From Aralia elata (lineage: Eukaryota > Streptophyta > Magnoliopsida > Apiales > Araliaceae), in contig CM068377.1 of assembly GCA_034770075.1 (NCBI GenBank), positions 49,454,271-49,518,270 on the forward strand: a stretch of DNA of 64,000 nt, given 5' to 3'. Made by a program: the position numbers and the translations under genes. Positions 1 through 11,202 of the stretch are shown piece after piece. The notes below the pieces were generated by a model. That model did no database searches and was not told where the DNA came from. It saw nothing but the letters and a program-made list of their open reading frames with translations. Within the stretch, counting starts at the first letter, position 1; every line of letters begins with the position of its first letter.

Positions 1-616
1 GCGTCGGGATCCATAGCTGGAATAGGACAGGCAAGGAGGAAGGTAAGTTCCCTTTTTTAATTATGTCACAAAAATTCTAATATTTATCGTAGAATTAATA
101 CAATATAATGCATGTTTATTATATGTGCATGAAAAAAAAAATTCGGCAGAGTTCCGTCTGTAAAATGGACATCCCATGCATAACCACGCATGTTTTTTAA
201 AGAACCCAAGCCACAACAGATCAAAATTGCATTTATATGGATAATTGCAGCATGAAAAGACCCTAATGCATGATTTTTTCTTCAAAAAAAAAGAAACTGT
301 GTGATTTTTTATCACACAGTTGATACATAGCATGTATATATGATAATACATAGCATAGCATTGTAAAGCATACATTTTATCTCTAAACATGCAAATAGCC
401 AAATGTATAGCAAGACATTGACGAAATTGAAAAGTGAACGGTCAAAGTGTTACCTGTAGCGTGTAGATCGATCCTACCGGAGCAGTTTTTGCAGAAAGGT
501 TGGAAAACTCAGCAAAAGGCCCTTGCAAACGAGCAAAATCGCAAGAATCTATGTGGGGTACGAAGTTGAAAGTGACAGATCTGGAAGTGGCGAGCCGCTT
601 AAGAATTCCGATCTTA

Positions 617-1329
617 GCCGCAGAACCATTTGCGGCTGGCCCTGGTGGGTCCCCCTGGTTCCCTTGCAGCCGTTTGATGTGTTTAGTGAAAATAAATTAC
701 GAGATGGGTGACCGGCGACGATACCCGGCCCCGACGAGACGATCGACCGGCGACGATAACCGGCGATCACGAGATGGGTGACCGGCGACGATACCCAGCC
801 CCGACGAGACAATCGACCGGCGACGATAACCGGCGATTACGAGATGGATGACCGGCGACGAAAACCGGCTCCGACAAGATAACCAACCGGCGACGATACC
901 CAGGGGTTACGAGATGGGTGACCGGCGACGATACCCGGCCCCGATGAGACGATCGACTGACGACGATAACCGGCTTACGAGAGCAAAGGAATGGGAACAA
1001 GTGCGAACGTCCAGCACCACCGCAATGATTGGCGACCAAGGCTGACGTGACAATAAGGCCATCCGAAACGGGCATTCCCGAATAAGGTGGCACGTCTCCC
1101 AGAAATTCCCGGACTACAGAATACGAGCCTGTCAGCGAAAACCGACGTTACGGCACGAAAATCCAGCCGTGGCACGAAAATCGAGAAAGTCAAACCGACC
1201 AGCCGCAGATTGATTTGCGGCCAAATAGTGCGCCTTTTGAAAACACGGAACTCGAAACCAGGTGAGTGGAAGGCAGGCGGCCAGCCAGCTGCAGATTAAT
1301 CTGCGGCCAGCCGCAGATCAATCTGCGGC
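617..1329. repeat. Dispersed palindromes around GCCGCAGAT..ATCTGCGGC
   Basis: Short perfect or near-perfect inverted repeats occur at 617-635, 1202-1221, 1288-1307 and 1310-1329, all variants of a GCCGCAGAT / ATCTGCGGC stem with a 2-4 base centre. The last two are almost adjacent. They flank the 70-bp array. No function can be assigned; they would fold as stem-loops in single-stranded RNA or DNA. Confidence 0.85.
701..980. repeat. Tandem repeat, four 70-bp units (each two 35-bp halves)
   Basis: GAGATGGGTGACCGGCGACG recurs at 701, 771 and 911, and with one change at 841, an exact 70-bp period. Each unit is itself two related 35-bp halves, both carrying ACCGGCGACGATA, so the array can be read as eight diverged 35-mers. 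It is GC-rich inside AT-rich surroundings. ORFs through it come from the repeat lacking stops and are not credible genes. Confidence 0.95.
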
Positions 1330-2862
1330 TGGCTTTGGCCAGCCTATTTCAGCTCATTTTCGTTTCAGCATACAGGGAGTTGAAGGTTGAGCAGTTTTGG
1401 AGAAAGAAAGAATTCAGCAACAGCAAAAAACATGGAAATAGAGAGGAAATATAGCAAGTTTTTGCAACCAAATAGGAAGAAAAGAGAGAAAAAAGAGAGG
1501 ATTTATATTCTTTTGATTTTGATTGTATCAAATACATTTCTTATCATATTCAAATACACAAGTTTACATCCATTTGAGATCATTTGCAAGGTGAAAATTC
1601 CCTTTGTTCTAGCAATTTATATCATATTGTTTGGTTAAATTAAATGTAATTTTCATGTATCTTGTTGAACAATCATGGATTAGGGATTATTAGTGAGGGT
1701 TCCATCGGAACAAAATTCTTCCTAATAATCCGAGGATATCCAAGTGGTGAAATTTTCTAGCTTGTTTGTGATGATTTATTGGGTGTAATTTACTTAGATT
1801 ATCATTTTAGGATATCATGGTGTATTAGGCAAATTCGTGTTGGTTAGTTTTGTAGTATTCATTTTGTGGGCATGTAGCAATATCGGGTGTGAGCCTAGGA
1901 ACGCGACCCCGTGGTCCAAATCCGATGATGGACGTTTTGATGTATGTAATAGATTCAAGGTGCTCGTTTTTGTAACATGTAATCGTCGGGCCTTAAAACG
2001 ACGCTAAGGCGAGAATCGGGTTTAAAGCCCCGTAGTAGTGGAATATGTGATTGTTGGCGTTCGGGGATGTTTTGATGGCTTACATGCCCATGGATAGCCC
2101 CGACGCGTGTTTACGCTCGATTAGATTTTGTGACACGAAAAATGATTTCGAATATTAAATGATGAAGGTTTTTTCATAAAAAGCAAACAAACTAGGTTAT
2201 TAGCATCATGAGGCTAAAATTTGGAAGTGTTAATAAATGTCGATTCCTATTAAACGAGAAGGCCACAGGAAATCATTTTCAAACATCACAAAAAATGGCT
2301 TTAGGAATGAACGAAACGTTTTATTAAACCTTTGTGCATATGGCGAAAGAGATCTTAGAAATTGCCCATCATTTATGAAAGCAACGTATAAATCTCGATT
2401 CCTATTCTGGCTAAGGTTTAAATTCATGTTTTACCAAAACAACACTTAATGAAAAATCTCATAGCTTTTGCCAACTAAAATCAAATCTTTCTCATAAAGA
2501 AATAAAGCTTTCTCGAATAGGCCAAAGGACATTCTAAAGCACTCTCAAAATAAAACACGTCTCTTTCATAAAACACCAAAAAGAATTTCTTTTATATAAA
2601 ACTCACCACAACAATTCATTAGGCATACACATACGCACACATATACATTTTATGAATCAAAGGATAGGAAAGTATCAAGATTGCGATAATCGTGTTTCAC
2701 AGAAGTTGGGGGGTGCCTAACACCTTCCCCTCGCTTAAGCAAGCCCCTGAACTCTATGAATCTCGATTCACAGACCAATTAATTCGGAGTCACATATGAG
2801 CCAGCGATTTATAAAAAACGAAAACTCGGATGAGTTGGTACATCCATTTCAAATATACCAAC

Positions 2863-2876
2863 TGGCGACTCTGGTT
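2863..2876 (+). other. Primer binding site, Tat/Ogre type
   Basis: TGGCGACTCTGGTT follows the LTR end after two bases. Plant Tat/Ogre elements use a tRNA-Arg primer with a site beginning TGGCGACTC; I infer the same here. It sets the direction of the LTR as plus. Confidence 0.5.
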
Positions 2877-3017
2877 AATTGGCTCATCATAAAAAAAACG
2901 ATCTTTCAAAACCCCGTCGACATCAATGCCGACCTTTTCCAAAAAAATCATTCAATCAAAGGCTAAAATCGGAAAAGGACAATATCGCGAAGGAGACGAG
3001 AAAAACCGGCGTCGACA
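2877..3017 (+). repeat. Truncated Tat/Ogre leader remnant
   Basis: About 140 bp of non-coding, A-rich sequence between the PBS and the Athila LTR. No ORF. It looks like the start of the Tat/Ogre untranslated leader, cut off where Athila LTR homology begins at about 3018. The last ~35 bp before the junction match neither element clearly. Confidence 0.4.
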
Positions 3018-4110
3018 GTAAGTATACACGGCCCACAAGTAATATATAATAAGATAAGAGTCGAACCCATAGGGAATTGTGACAAATAATAACCAAGTAC
3101 CAATCGTATATCAATTTGATCTAATTTAAACGATGAAAGTTTGATTGTTTGTTGATTGTTTGAGTTCATAAGTCGAGTAATGATAAAATGCGGTAAAATA
3201 TCAAGATGGAAATGTCTAAGATTACAATTTCCCCTAACACGTCACTTGAATCTCCTAACTCTCTCTTTTCAATCAGTTATAACATACGAATTGACAACCG
3301 AGAAATCTAAACTACATAAGAGCCTCTGTCGATGGTCAATCACGAATCTTCCTAAGCGGTGCATAGGTATATGTCTATCTTATGCACTATCAAGAGAGTA
3401 ATTTCAGGAATGATTAATAGACACGTGTCACCAAATCTAATTAATCCTCCCCTCAATTACCAACTTTCACATCGGAAGTCATTAAGACTATATTCTCAAT
3501 TGGTTGCATGTGGTAATTAGGTATATTTCTATCCCAACTACTATCAAGATACCTATTATTGCAGATAATTAATAGGACACACGTCACTTAATCCGATTAA
3601 TAACCCACAACAATCTATACTCTCGCATGTTATCATAACTAGGTCTTAACCTACAATCCGTTCGTCAAGTTCATATAGGTTCCTAAGGTAATTACGGGCC
3701 AAGCAATTAATCAAGAAGCAAAGGTTATGACAATCAATTCACTCATACATAACTAACATCAATAGAGAGAGAATTCAATTCAAATTAAGTGTTGGGTTCC
3801 ATTACAATCTTAGAATAGACGGTTAGTTTATGATAGCTACAATAAACATCATTTTCAATTGATACATTGTCAAATTCGAATTACAAAGGAGATGGAAATC
3901 TAGAAATGAAACCACTTTTGAAGCTATTCAGCTGGTGTTCCTTTGGTTGCTGTTGGTTTCTAGCTCTCCTCCTTGGCCTTGCAATTCTTCTTGACTGAGT
4001 ACCTTGGCTTTTGGCTTGATTCTGCTTGATTTGCAGCCTTGAGCACTGTTGGTTGATGTATTTTGTAGCCTCCCTCTCTCTAGATATCTGATATGAGGCT
4101 TGGAAGAGAT

Positions 4111-4118
4111 TATATATA
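4111..4118 (-). promoter_or_regulatory. TATA box of Athila 3' LTR
   Basis: TATATATA on the minus strand inside the LTR, with the motif AGTGCGATCT twice just upstream (4164-4173 and 4185-4194) and the GC-rich block beyond that. The matching position in the 5' LTR is 21644-21651. Transcription would run toward low coordinates. Confidence 0.7.
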
Positions 4119-4195
4119 GTCTTCATCAAGAAACCCTAGCCAAAATCGGACAAAATGGAGCTCAGATCGCACTGAAGGTGTGTCAGATCGCACTC

Positions 4196-4600
4196 AGCAC
4201 GGCGTCGTGCGCCCGCACGACGCCTGGTGCGCGCGCGCCCAGGGCCCTGCCTGCCGCATCCTGGCTGCCGAGTGGCGCGCCGTGCGCCCGCACGCCTAGA
4301 CGCGCACCCGCGCCCAAGCGCCTGCATGTCGTTGCCGCCTGCCGAGCCATGCGCCGAGTGTCGCACCGTGCGCCCGCACGCCTAGGCGAGCGCCCGCGCC
4401 CAAGCGCCTGCATGCCGCTGCCGCCTGCCGAGCCATGCGCTGATGCCTGCCGAGTCCGCCCGCGCCCATGCCGCCGAGTGTCAGCGTGCGCCCGCACGCC
4501 GGCGCCTGCCGAGTGTCAGCGCCCAGTGCCAACGCCGTGTAGCACGCCGCCCGACGCCATGCACGCAATTCGACGCCGTGCGCGAGCGACTTCCGATTCT
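4196..4600. repeat. GC-rich block of Athila LTR
   Basis: About 400 bp made of short variants of GTGCGCCCGCACGCC and GCCTGCCGAG words, extremely CpG-rich compared with the AT-rich LTR around it. The counterpart in the 5' LTR (about 21730-22095) has a different number and order of the words, so it changes by slippage or unequal exchange. Confidence 0.85.
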
Positions 4601-5051
4601 AGTCAAATTAAACCCCGAGCATCATCAAAAATTAATTTTCATCGTATCAACATCCGGGCATGGAATTCCAAGCACGGGCTTGCCCTTGTGGCATGGTCGA
4701 CGCCGAACGCCGTGCACGCAATCCAACGCCGTGCACGCCCAACTACTAAATGTCAACAATTTATGCACGGAGCGTTACCAAGCATTGATTTCCACTGTTC
4801 TATCCATCGTCACAAACGTCAAAGCGTGGACAATGAGTCAATTCAACCAACGATCCGAGCGGTCTTTATTTCAATTCCTACAAACATAATAAAAATGCAT
4901 CAAAGCAACATAAAACATGTAAAAATAACTAAAAACTAATTTATGTAGAGACAAGATAAAAATACATAAAAACCATATAAAATACCCAAAGACTTGCAAA
5001 TTATCAAGGCCAAAAGTACCCAAATTGTGTGTATAAAACACAGTCATCAAA

Positions 5052-5064
5052 TACCCCCAAACTT
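5052..5064 (-). other. Polypurine tract of Athila
   Basis: Sense strand reads AAGTTTGGGGGTA two bases before the 3' LTR start at 5049. The same tract in the same place precedes the 3' LTR of the nested relative (18937-18949). Confidence 0.9.
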
Positions 5065-6012
5065 AAATCTTTGATTGTCCTCAAGTAAACAGAGATATAC
5101 TAATTTATTAAAATAAACACAACAACAACTGAATTAGAGGAGAACTACTCCAAGAATTGGCCTCAAAGGAAAAAGATCAAAAGGGGCCCGAGCATAACGT
5201 AAAGTTACTAATTAACAAACTTTCTAAACACACAACTACTCAAGATCTCAGCAATGTGTTTGTGTGCATGGTATCTGTTTATGCGAGTTAGGAGAGAGCT
5301 AATGCATGAACTCAACTTATGAGGGATTATACTATAAATCTACAAACTCGTCATTACCTTGATAAAATCAGACAAGACGACCATATAAGAAAGGGGGGTT
5401 CCCAAGACATTGTTGCAGCAATGAGTAATCACATTGGTGAGTGCGTTTTACGCTCTATCTCACCTTAACTAATCGCATGATCGTGCAATGTCTAATCACA
5501 TTAGGCTATTCAGAGCTACCCATGTAACGAGTGTTTGATCAATGACTCCCAAACCAGATGGCTTTAGGGCATTAGGTGTAAAACACCCCAAAGGGTCTAT
5601 TAACTCGAGTAGCAAAGGCCACGTAATTAAACTTGGTCAAATATTTTTTTTTTACAAATATATATTCCCCCAAACTTATATGAAAGTCTAAAATAACACA
5701 ACAGGTTGTTCACATGAGTTCAGTACATTTCAAGTATAATCGCCCAAGCATATAAGTAAATGAGATTTCTCAATACTAACTAACTAAACAGGCATGCTGA
5801 AACGTGAGGAGTTAACGTAACCAAGAGTAGGGTAGTTAGCCAGAATGTTAAGCAGTAACTAAGCATGTTCAAGCCTTACTTTAGATAGAAACACCTTAAC
5901 CAGCAGAATATCATTGGCCATTCTTGTAACACACACGACTTGGACAAAATAAAATGACTAAATTGAACTACTGCACAAAATGACTAAATTAAACTACCCT
6001 ACACCCCCAAAC
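5065..6012 (-). other. Athila 3' untranslated region with extra PPT copies and a palindrome
   Basis: About 950 bp without a gene between the env-like ORF and the PPT. It holds two further PPT-like tracts (5665-5677 and 6002-6014, the second overlapping the env-like stop codon) and one copy of the palindromic motif GAGCGTAAAACGCACTC (sense) near 5435-5460, which is present four times in the nested relative. Confidence 0.8.
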
Positions 6013-7458
6013 TTAAAACAAACATAGTCCTTGATGTTTATAATAGACAGAATTAAAATAGAGAACATCACTGGGGAGCTCAAGCAGCATCATCGTCATT
6101 ATTGCCATTTGCGTGACTCCCTCCATTTGCATCATCATCCGAATCAAGCCATACTCCGGGAACATAGGTGTCATAGGAAATTGGACTGCGTTAGGGCCGG
6201 TATTAACCCCGCTGTTGTTGATCACCTGTGCTGCCGCGTTACAAAAATTGGAAGTGTAAATGCATAAGGAGTTGACTTGCTGAATGGAGTGATCAAGGCG
6301 GCGGGACATGCGCCTATGTTCACGCTCCCTCTCCCGTGCTTCCATTTGTCTCGCCTGCTCATTCTGTTGCATTTCAGCCCTCATCGTCTGATTTTCACGC
6401 CGCAGCTCGCGCATCTCAGCAATAAGTAGGTCAATAGAAGAGCTAGATGCCTCGACGTGCTCAATGCTGGGTGGTGGAGTTCCGACACCTGCCTTGGGCT
6501 CGTGACGATGCAACAAAGGTAGGAACCCAGCTCCATGTGGTTCCGGTGCCGCCTCTTTCTAGACCTTGTAGAGGCCTATAGCTAGGCTGTCAATGGGTGT
6601 CAGTGGGTGCTGCAGTAACTCGTGGGCATGCACCCTAACATTGGCCCTCTTGCATAACCCACAGATCAGGGATGGGTGTGGCAACCCACCTGAAGACTTC
6701 CCATTAACATATTGGAGAATGGAGTTTTGAATCAGTCGTCCCACGCTTATGCTCCGCCCAGTCACCAAACAAAACAGGATAAGAGCCTGCATTGGAATTA
6801 CTTGAGTTGCGTGTATGGTGGGCCATAACTTCGCATTGATGAAGTATAACCATGCTTTCCCATATTGGCTTAAATCGCCCTGGCGAAAATGCACTGGCTC
6901 TCCCCTTGTCATAGCCCAACGAGCACCGGGTTTGCATAAGGTTAAAATGATCTCATCCCAGTCGGGCTTATCGGCTCCATACTTAGTAAGGTCATCTTCA
7001 CCATGGCTTTTAGGAAGGTTATAGTATTCTTCAATGCTCCTTTTTCCGAATGAAACTTTCTTCCCCTTAACTGTGACCACATATTTTTTAGCTTCCAGCG
7101 TATTAGCGTAGAATTCCCTGACAAGAGGTATATATGCAGGCTCGGGCTGAGCGGCTAACGTTTCCCATCCTCTTTCCTTAATTATGTTTGCCAAACCCCA
7201 ATTATTCACCGGGTCTGGAAGAATACCCCTCTCAGGGATCAAAGATTTTGTGACCATGGTGGTGTGGTAACGCTCGGAGGCCTCCGCACTGACAAACTTT
7301 TTCTTGTCATAGGCCTTGGATGCCTTGGAAGAGGAAGATTCACCCCTTTGTCGTTTGGTAGCCATCAAGACTAGAGCTGCAAGCAAAACACTCAAAATAG
7401 CCAAGAATTTCCTCTGAGGCAATTTATCGAACATGTGGTGTGCACTCTTAAAAATCAC
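6013..7458 (-). pseudogene. Env-like / plant transposon-domain ORF of Athila, broken by one TAG
   Basis: The third ORF of the element, downstream of integrase, where Athila elements carry an env-like gene. Residues 7458-6562 resemble the 'putative plant transposon protein' domain found in many Athila copies; key visible stretches are RGILPDP, NWGLANIIKERGWE and QYGKAWLYFINAKLWP. The downstream 6516-6013 part is in the same frame and strongly coiled-coil (REREREHRRMSRRLDH-like), ending in a hydrophobic, Met-rich tail. A TAG at 6559-6561 separates them, so I read one ~450-codon ORF with a nonsense mutation. The likely start is ATG at 7365 (MATKRQRGESSSSK), because 12 nt before it lies a good splice acceptor (CTTGCAG, ending 7377); codons upstream of that ATG are probably not translated. 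Biochemical role unknown; no clear signal peptide at the chosen start. Confidence 0.75.
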
Positions 7459-8342
7459 AAGTGTAACTGCAATGGGGACTAGGCCAAACCCTCCACAAAG
7501 CCTTGCAATGGGAGCTAGCTATGTACCTGCTAATTAAAATCACCAAAACACAGCACCCAAGCAAGAAAGATTGGAAATTTATAGCCCTTTTTACCTTAGC
7601 TTGGAGAACTTGTGAAAAACCATAGAAATCCTTCAAAAACCTTCAAATTGTTGTTCAAATCCAAGGTAGAAAGTGAAAATGATGATGGGTTACCGCAATT
7701 TGGTGTCAATTTGATGCAATGAGGCACGAAATTAAGTTTGGGTAAGTTGTATGCAAGTTGGCTATGGAGTGGGAGGAGAGAGATATAGGAATGTAATGGG
7801 AAAAAAATGATCCTAAGTGTGATTTAAAGAACCAAGCCCAGCTGCCCATGTGCGGCCGCATGGCCTGCTGTGCGGCCGCATGGCCTGCTGTGCGTCCGCA
7901 TGGCCTGCTGTGCGCCCGCGCGCGCCTGGCTGCCGCCCAACGTGTGCGCCTGGCTACCGGCAGCTATGTACCAACCAGCCCGCCCATGCCGCGCGCGCCC
8001 GCATGCGCCCCCCTGCGCCCGCACGCTGGCGCCTGCCTGGTCTGCTAGCGTGTCGTGCCAACCGCCTGCCCACGCTGCGCATGCCCGCTTGCGCCCATCT
8101 GCGCCCGCACGCTGGCGCCTGCCTGGCTTGCTGGCGTGCTGCGTCGGGCGTGCCGCTGACATGCCGCTGTGCTGACATTGTTCGTTCCAATGCCAACTTG
8201 GACTAAAACACCTACATGTAGCACAAAATTAACAACATTAGGAACAATAAAGATTAAAAATCATCCTAATGAAATCCAAGTGAATTTTTTATTTTTTTTT
8301 CAATAGAAATTTAATTTAACTTAAACATTAGAATGAAACATT
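7459..8342 (-). other. Athila pol to env-like spacer, with GC-rich block
   Basis: No credible gene. 7848-8175 is a GC-rich patch with GTGCGGCCGCATGGCCTGCT repeated about three times at 7851-7910, and a GCCCGCACGCTGGCGCCTGCCTGG unit twice (near 8020 and 8105, quoted here as two words GCCCGCACG and CTGGCGCCTG). It resembles the GC block of the LTRs. ORFs on both strands here are compositional. The rest is AT-rich. Confidence 0.75.
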
Positions 8343-8388
8343 AGGTTGCCTCCCAATTAGCGCTTGAGTTAGAGTCCTCAGCCTGACT
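8343..8388 (-). other. Conserved post-pol block
   Basis: Just after the pol stop the sense strand contains CAAGCGCTAATTGGGAGGCA preceded by GTCAGGCTGA. A closely similar block (GTCGGGCTAA then CAAGCGCTTCTTGGGAGGCA) follows the ORF of the nested non-autonomous element at 17687-17731. It is non-coding and retained by an element that has lost pol, so it may be a cis-acting signal. Confidence 0.75.
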
Positions 8389-8397
8389 ATACCCCCT

Positions 8398-9510
8398 TCA
8401 TATTGGATCAACGAGAATAATTGAGGTCTTTTGTCGCTGGATGTCGCCACCCCAATAGTGCTTAATCCTTTGTCCGTTCACCTTGAATAATTGGTTTGTC
8501 TTCTCATCCCGCAGTTCAATTGCACCATGCGGAAAAACATGAGAAATATAAAATGGCCCTGACCATCTTGATTTGAGTTTACCGGGAAATAGCTTCAACC
8601 GAGAGTTATAAAATAGGACGGGTTGTCCAACCTCAAACTTTCGATCGATTATCTTCTTGTCGTGCCACCTCTTGACTTTTTCCTTATAGAGCTTTGCATT
8701 CTCATATGACTAGAGACGGAACTTGTCCATCTCATTGAGTTGCAAGAGGCGTTTCTCTCCCGTCGCATTCAAATCAAAGTTTAACCTCCGGATGGCCCAA
8801 TAAGCACTATGTTCTAGTTCCACCGGTAGGTGACATGCTTTCCCATACACGAGCTGATATGGTGACATCCCGATAGGAGTTTTGTATGCCGTCCTATACG
8901 CCCATAAAAGCGGCATCCAGCTTTAATGACCAGTCCTTTCTATTCGGGTTCACAACCTTCTCTAAAATCCTTTTCACTTCTCTATTGGATACCTCCACCT
9001 AACCACTTGTTTGAGGATGATAGGCCGTGGCAATTTTATGGGTTACCCCATATTTAGCAAGAAGGGCATTAAAGTTCTTGTTACAAAAGTGCGACCCTTC
9101 ATCGCTAATAATTGCACGTGGAGTTCCGAATCTTGTGAAAACATTTTTTCGAAGGAACTTCAGCACAACCTTGGCATCATTGGTGGGTGTTGCGGCTGTT
9201 TCAACCCATTTTGACACGTAATCAACAGCCACAAGGATATACAAATTGTTGAACGAAGACGGAAACGGACCCATAAAGTCAATACCCCAAACGTCAAATA
9301 TCTCAACCTCAAGGATTGTGGTTAGTGGCATCTCATGACGCCTGAAAATGTTCCCTACTCTTTGACATCGATCGCATTTCAGCACAAACACATGGGCGTC
9401 CTTGAACAGTGTTGGCCAATAAAAACCTGACTGAAGCACCTTCGCCGCTGTTCTCTCTCCGCCATAGTGTCCTCCAAAAGCTGAGGCATGACATTGTTGC
9501 AAAATACTTT
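8398..9510 (-). pseudogene. Athila integrase (degenerate)
   Basis: Integrates element cDNA into the genome. Visible: zinc-binding H/C residues ending in CDRCQ, the first catalytic Asp in VWGIDFMGPFP, the second in FGTPRAIISDEGSHF, then AYHPQTSG, where the third catalytic Glu lies just beyond a TAG (8999-9001). A one-base insertion near 8920 shifts the frame before LLWAYRTAYKTPIGMSPYQL, and a second TAG lies at 8710-8712. The C-terminal part (8598-8398) has the GPF and VNGQRIKHYWGG segments typical of Athila. The element cannot make an intact integrase. Confidence 0.93.
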
Positions 9511-10143
9511 CATCTCAGATTGAGGTACGCACTTTCTGATCAGTTGGTCAGCACAATGCTTAAACAGAAAAGGTTCGTCCCAAAAATAATGCTTCACATC
9601 GTGCAGGAATTTCCTTTTTTGTTGATAGCTCAGCTCAGGCGGTAGCACATGACTCACCACATAATTAACATAGTCAGCATACCATGGCACCTCATGTGTG
9701 ATGGCGAAAAGTTGCTCATCGGGAAAAGATTCATTAATCATGACATCCTCTCCCACCTCACGGTCCGCATTTTCCAGCCTTGACAAGTGATCCGCCACTT
9801 GATTCTCGGTTCCCTTCTTATCTCGAATCTCGAGATCAAATTCTTGAAGCAATAAAATCCATCGAATCAAGCGTGGCTTTGCGTCCTTCTTTGCTATTAA
9901 GTACTTTATGGCTGAATGGTCCGTGTACACAATGACCTTGGTGCCAATGAGATAGGCACGAAATTTGTCAAAGGCATACACGATAGCAAGCAATTCCTTC
10001 TCCGTTGTTGTATAATTAAGTTGTGCTCCAGTTAGTGTCTTGCTAGCATAATAAATCACATGAAAAACCTTGTCCTTGCGATGGCCCAAGACGACACCAA
10101 TTGCAAAGTCGCTAGCGTCGCACATCAATTCAAACGGAAGATT
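9511..10143 (-). pseudogene. Athila RNase H and linker to integrase
   Basis: RNase H degrades the RNA of the RNA-DNA hybrid during reverse transcription. The opening MCDASDFAIGVVLG holds the first catalytic Asp, ELLAIVYAFDKFR the Glu, YTDHSAIKYL the next Asp and NQVADHLSRLE the C-terminal Asp region. The frame is lost near 9512 by an apparent one-base deletion, so the reading continues into integrase in another frame. A TAG at 10144-10146 separates it from the RT part, in the same frame. Confidence 0.93.
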
Positions 10144-11202
10144 CTAATCCGGGGCCATGATAATAGGAGCACTTACAAGCTTCTTCCTTAGTAACTCAAA
10201 AGCCTCTAAACATGCATGATCGAAGACAAATGGAGTGTCTTTCACAAGGAGACTACACAACGGTTTTGTAATTTTTGAGAAATCCATGATAAACCGCTTA
10301 TAAAATCCAACATGTCCAAGGAAACTGCGAATGCCCTTGACGTTGGTTGGTGGAGGAAGTTTCTCAATGGTCTCAATCTTGGCCTTATCAACCTCCAGCC
10401 CTTTTGAAGATACTCTATGTCCCAAAATAATAACTTCTTGCACCATGAAGTGGCATTTCTCCCAATTTAGCACCAAATTTGTTTCAACACATCGTTTCAG
10501 CACTTTCACAAGGTTTTCAATGCACAAGTCGAATGAATCTCCAAAAACCGAAAAATCATCCATGAAAACCTCTAATCCTTGCTCAACCATATCGGAGAAT
10601 ATAGCCATCATACATCTTTGGAAAGTAGCGGGTGCGTTGCATAGCCCAAATGACATTCTTCTGAAAGCAAATGTCCCATATGGGCAAGTGAATGTCGTTT
10701 TCTCTTGATCTTCGGGGGCAATGGCAATTTGGTTGTAGCCCGAATATCCATCTAAGAGACAATAGATTTCGTGTCCCGCCAACCTGTCCAGCATTTGATC
10801 AATGAATGGGAGCGGAAAATGGTCCTTGCATGTAGTCTTGTTCAACCTTCTGTAGTCCATGCAAACTCTCCACCCAGTGACAGTTCTAGTTGGGATCAAC
10901 TCATTGTCTTCATTAGACAATACCGTCATGCCTCCCTTCTTTGGAACACATTGCACTGGACTGACCCATGGGCTGTCTGAGATGGGATAGATGATGCCGA
11001 CATCGAGCAATTTGATAATTTCCTTCTTGACCACCTCCTTCATGACGGGGTTCAATCTACGCTGATGCTCAACCACAGGTTTGGCTTCATCTTCCAATAT
11101 GATCTTGTGCATACAAAATGCAGGGCTAATTCCCTTGATGTCGGCAATGGACCAACCTAGGGCTGTTTTGTACTCCCGTAGCACTCTTAGCAATTTGTTT
11201 TC
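10144..11202 (-). pseudogene. Athila reverse transcriptase
   Basis: Copies the element RNA into DNA. The domain is complete between two nonsense codons: WRVCMDYRRLN, the Asp of YCLLDGYSGYNQI, FAFRRMSFGLCNAPATFQ and the catalytic FMDD box in EVFMDDFSVFGD, ending with the connection domain (FLGHVGFYKRFIMDFSKI). It is in frame with the gag-protease ORF, separated by the TAG at 11203-11205, so gag and pol were one ORF, as is usual for Athila. The stop at its end (10144-10146) replaces a codon in the RT to RNase H linker. Confidence 0.95.

Larger units (their letters stand above)
1..2860 (+). repeat. Tat/Ogre-like LTR, 3' part (truncated by window start)
   Basis: Non-coding, no long ORF that looks like protein. 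Assigned from its right end: a G-run followed by GGGTGCCTAACACCTTCCCC at about 2709, a sequence I associate with Tat/Ogre LTRs near their polyadenylation region, then an LTR end at about 2860 followed at once by a primer binding site starting TGGCGACTC. It contains a 70-bp tandem array (701-980), a cluster of short palindromes (617-1329) and a purine-rich stretch (1380-1500). The left LTR boundary is not in the window or not recognisable, so part of 1-700 could be other DNA. Family assignment is from memory of motifs, not a search. Confidence 0.5.
3018..5049 (-). repeat. Athila 3' LTR
   Basis: Sense-strand start TGATGACTG lies at 5049, directly after the PPT. Homologous to 13870-14393 plus 21041-22559. 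The distal end (low coordinates) lacks the terminal segment seen in the other LTR. Contains a TATA box (4111-4118), a very GC-rich block (4196-4600) and a weakly conserved AT-rich U5. The long ORFs across the GC block are artefacts of base composition. Confidence 0.92.

Noticed and set aside
1..60. Possible exon ending AAG|GTAAGT at 41-42, with an acceptor TTTTTGCAG at about 492
   Set aside because: The reading is only 14 codons before the donor and stops soon after the acceptor; no protein family is recognisable and the surroundings are LTR.
701..980. CRISPR-like regular repeat
   Set aside because: Head-to-tail 70-bp tandem units without unique spacers, in plant DNA.
500..1299. Several ORFs of 60-108 codons on both strands
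   Set aside because: They run across the 70-bp tandem array, whose length pattern and GC content leave frames open by chance.
4100..4939. 279-codon plus-strand ORF and overlapping minus ORFs, Arg/Ala/Pro/Cys-rich
   Set aside because: Lies in the GC-rich block of the Athila LTR; low-complexity composition, open in many frames, not shared as a protein with the 5' LTR copy.
7824..8206. Overlapping Ala/Arg/Pro-rich ORFs on both strands
   Set aside because: GC-rich repeat between pol and env-like ORF; compositional.
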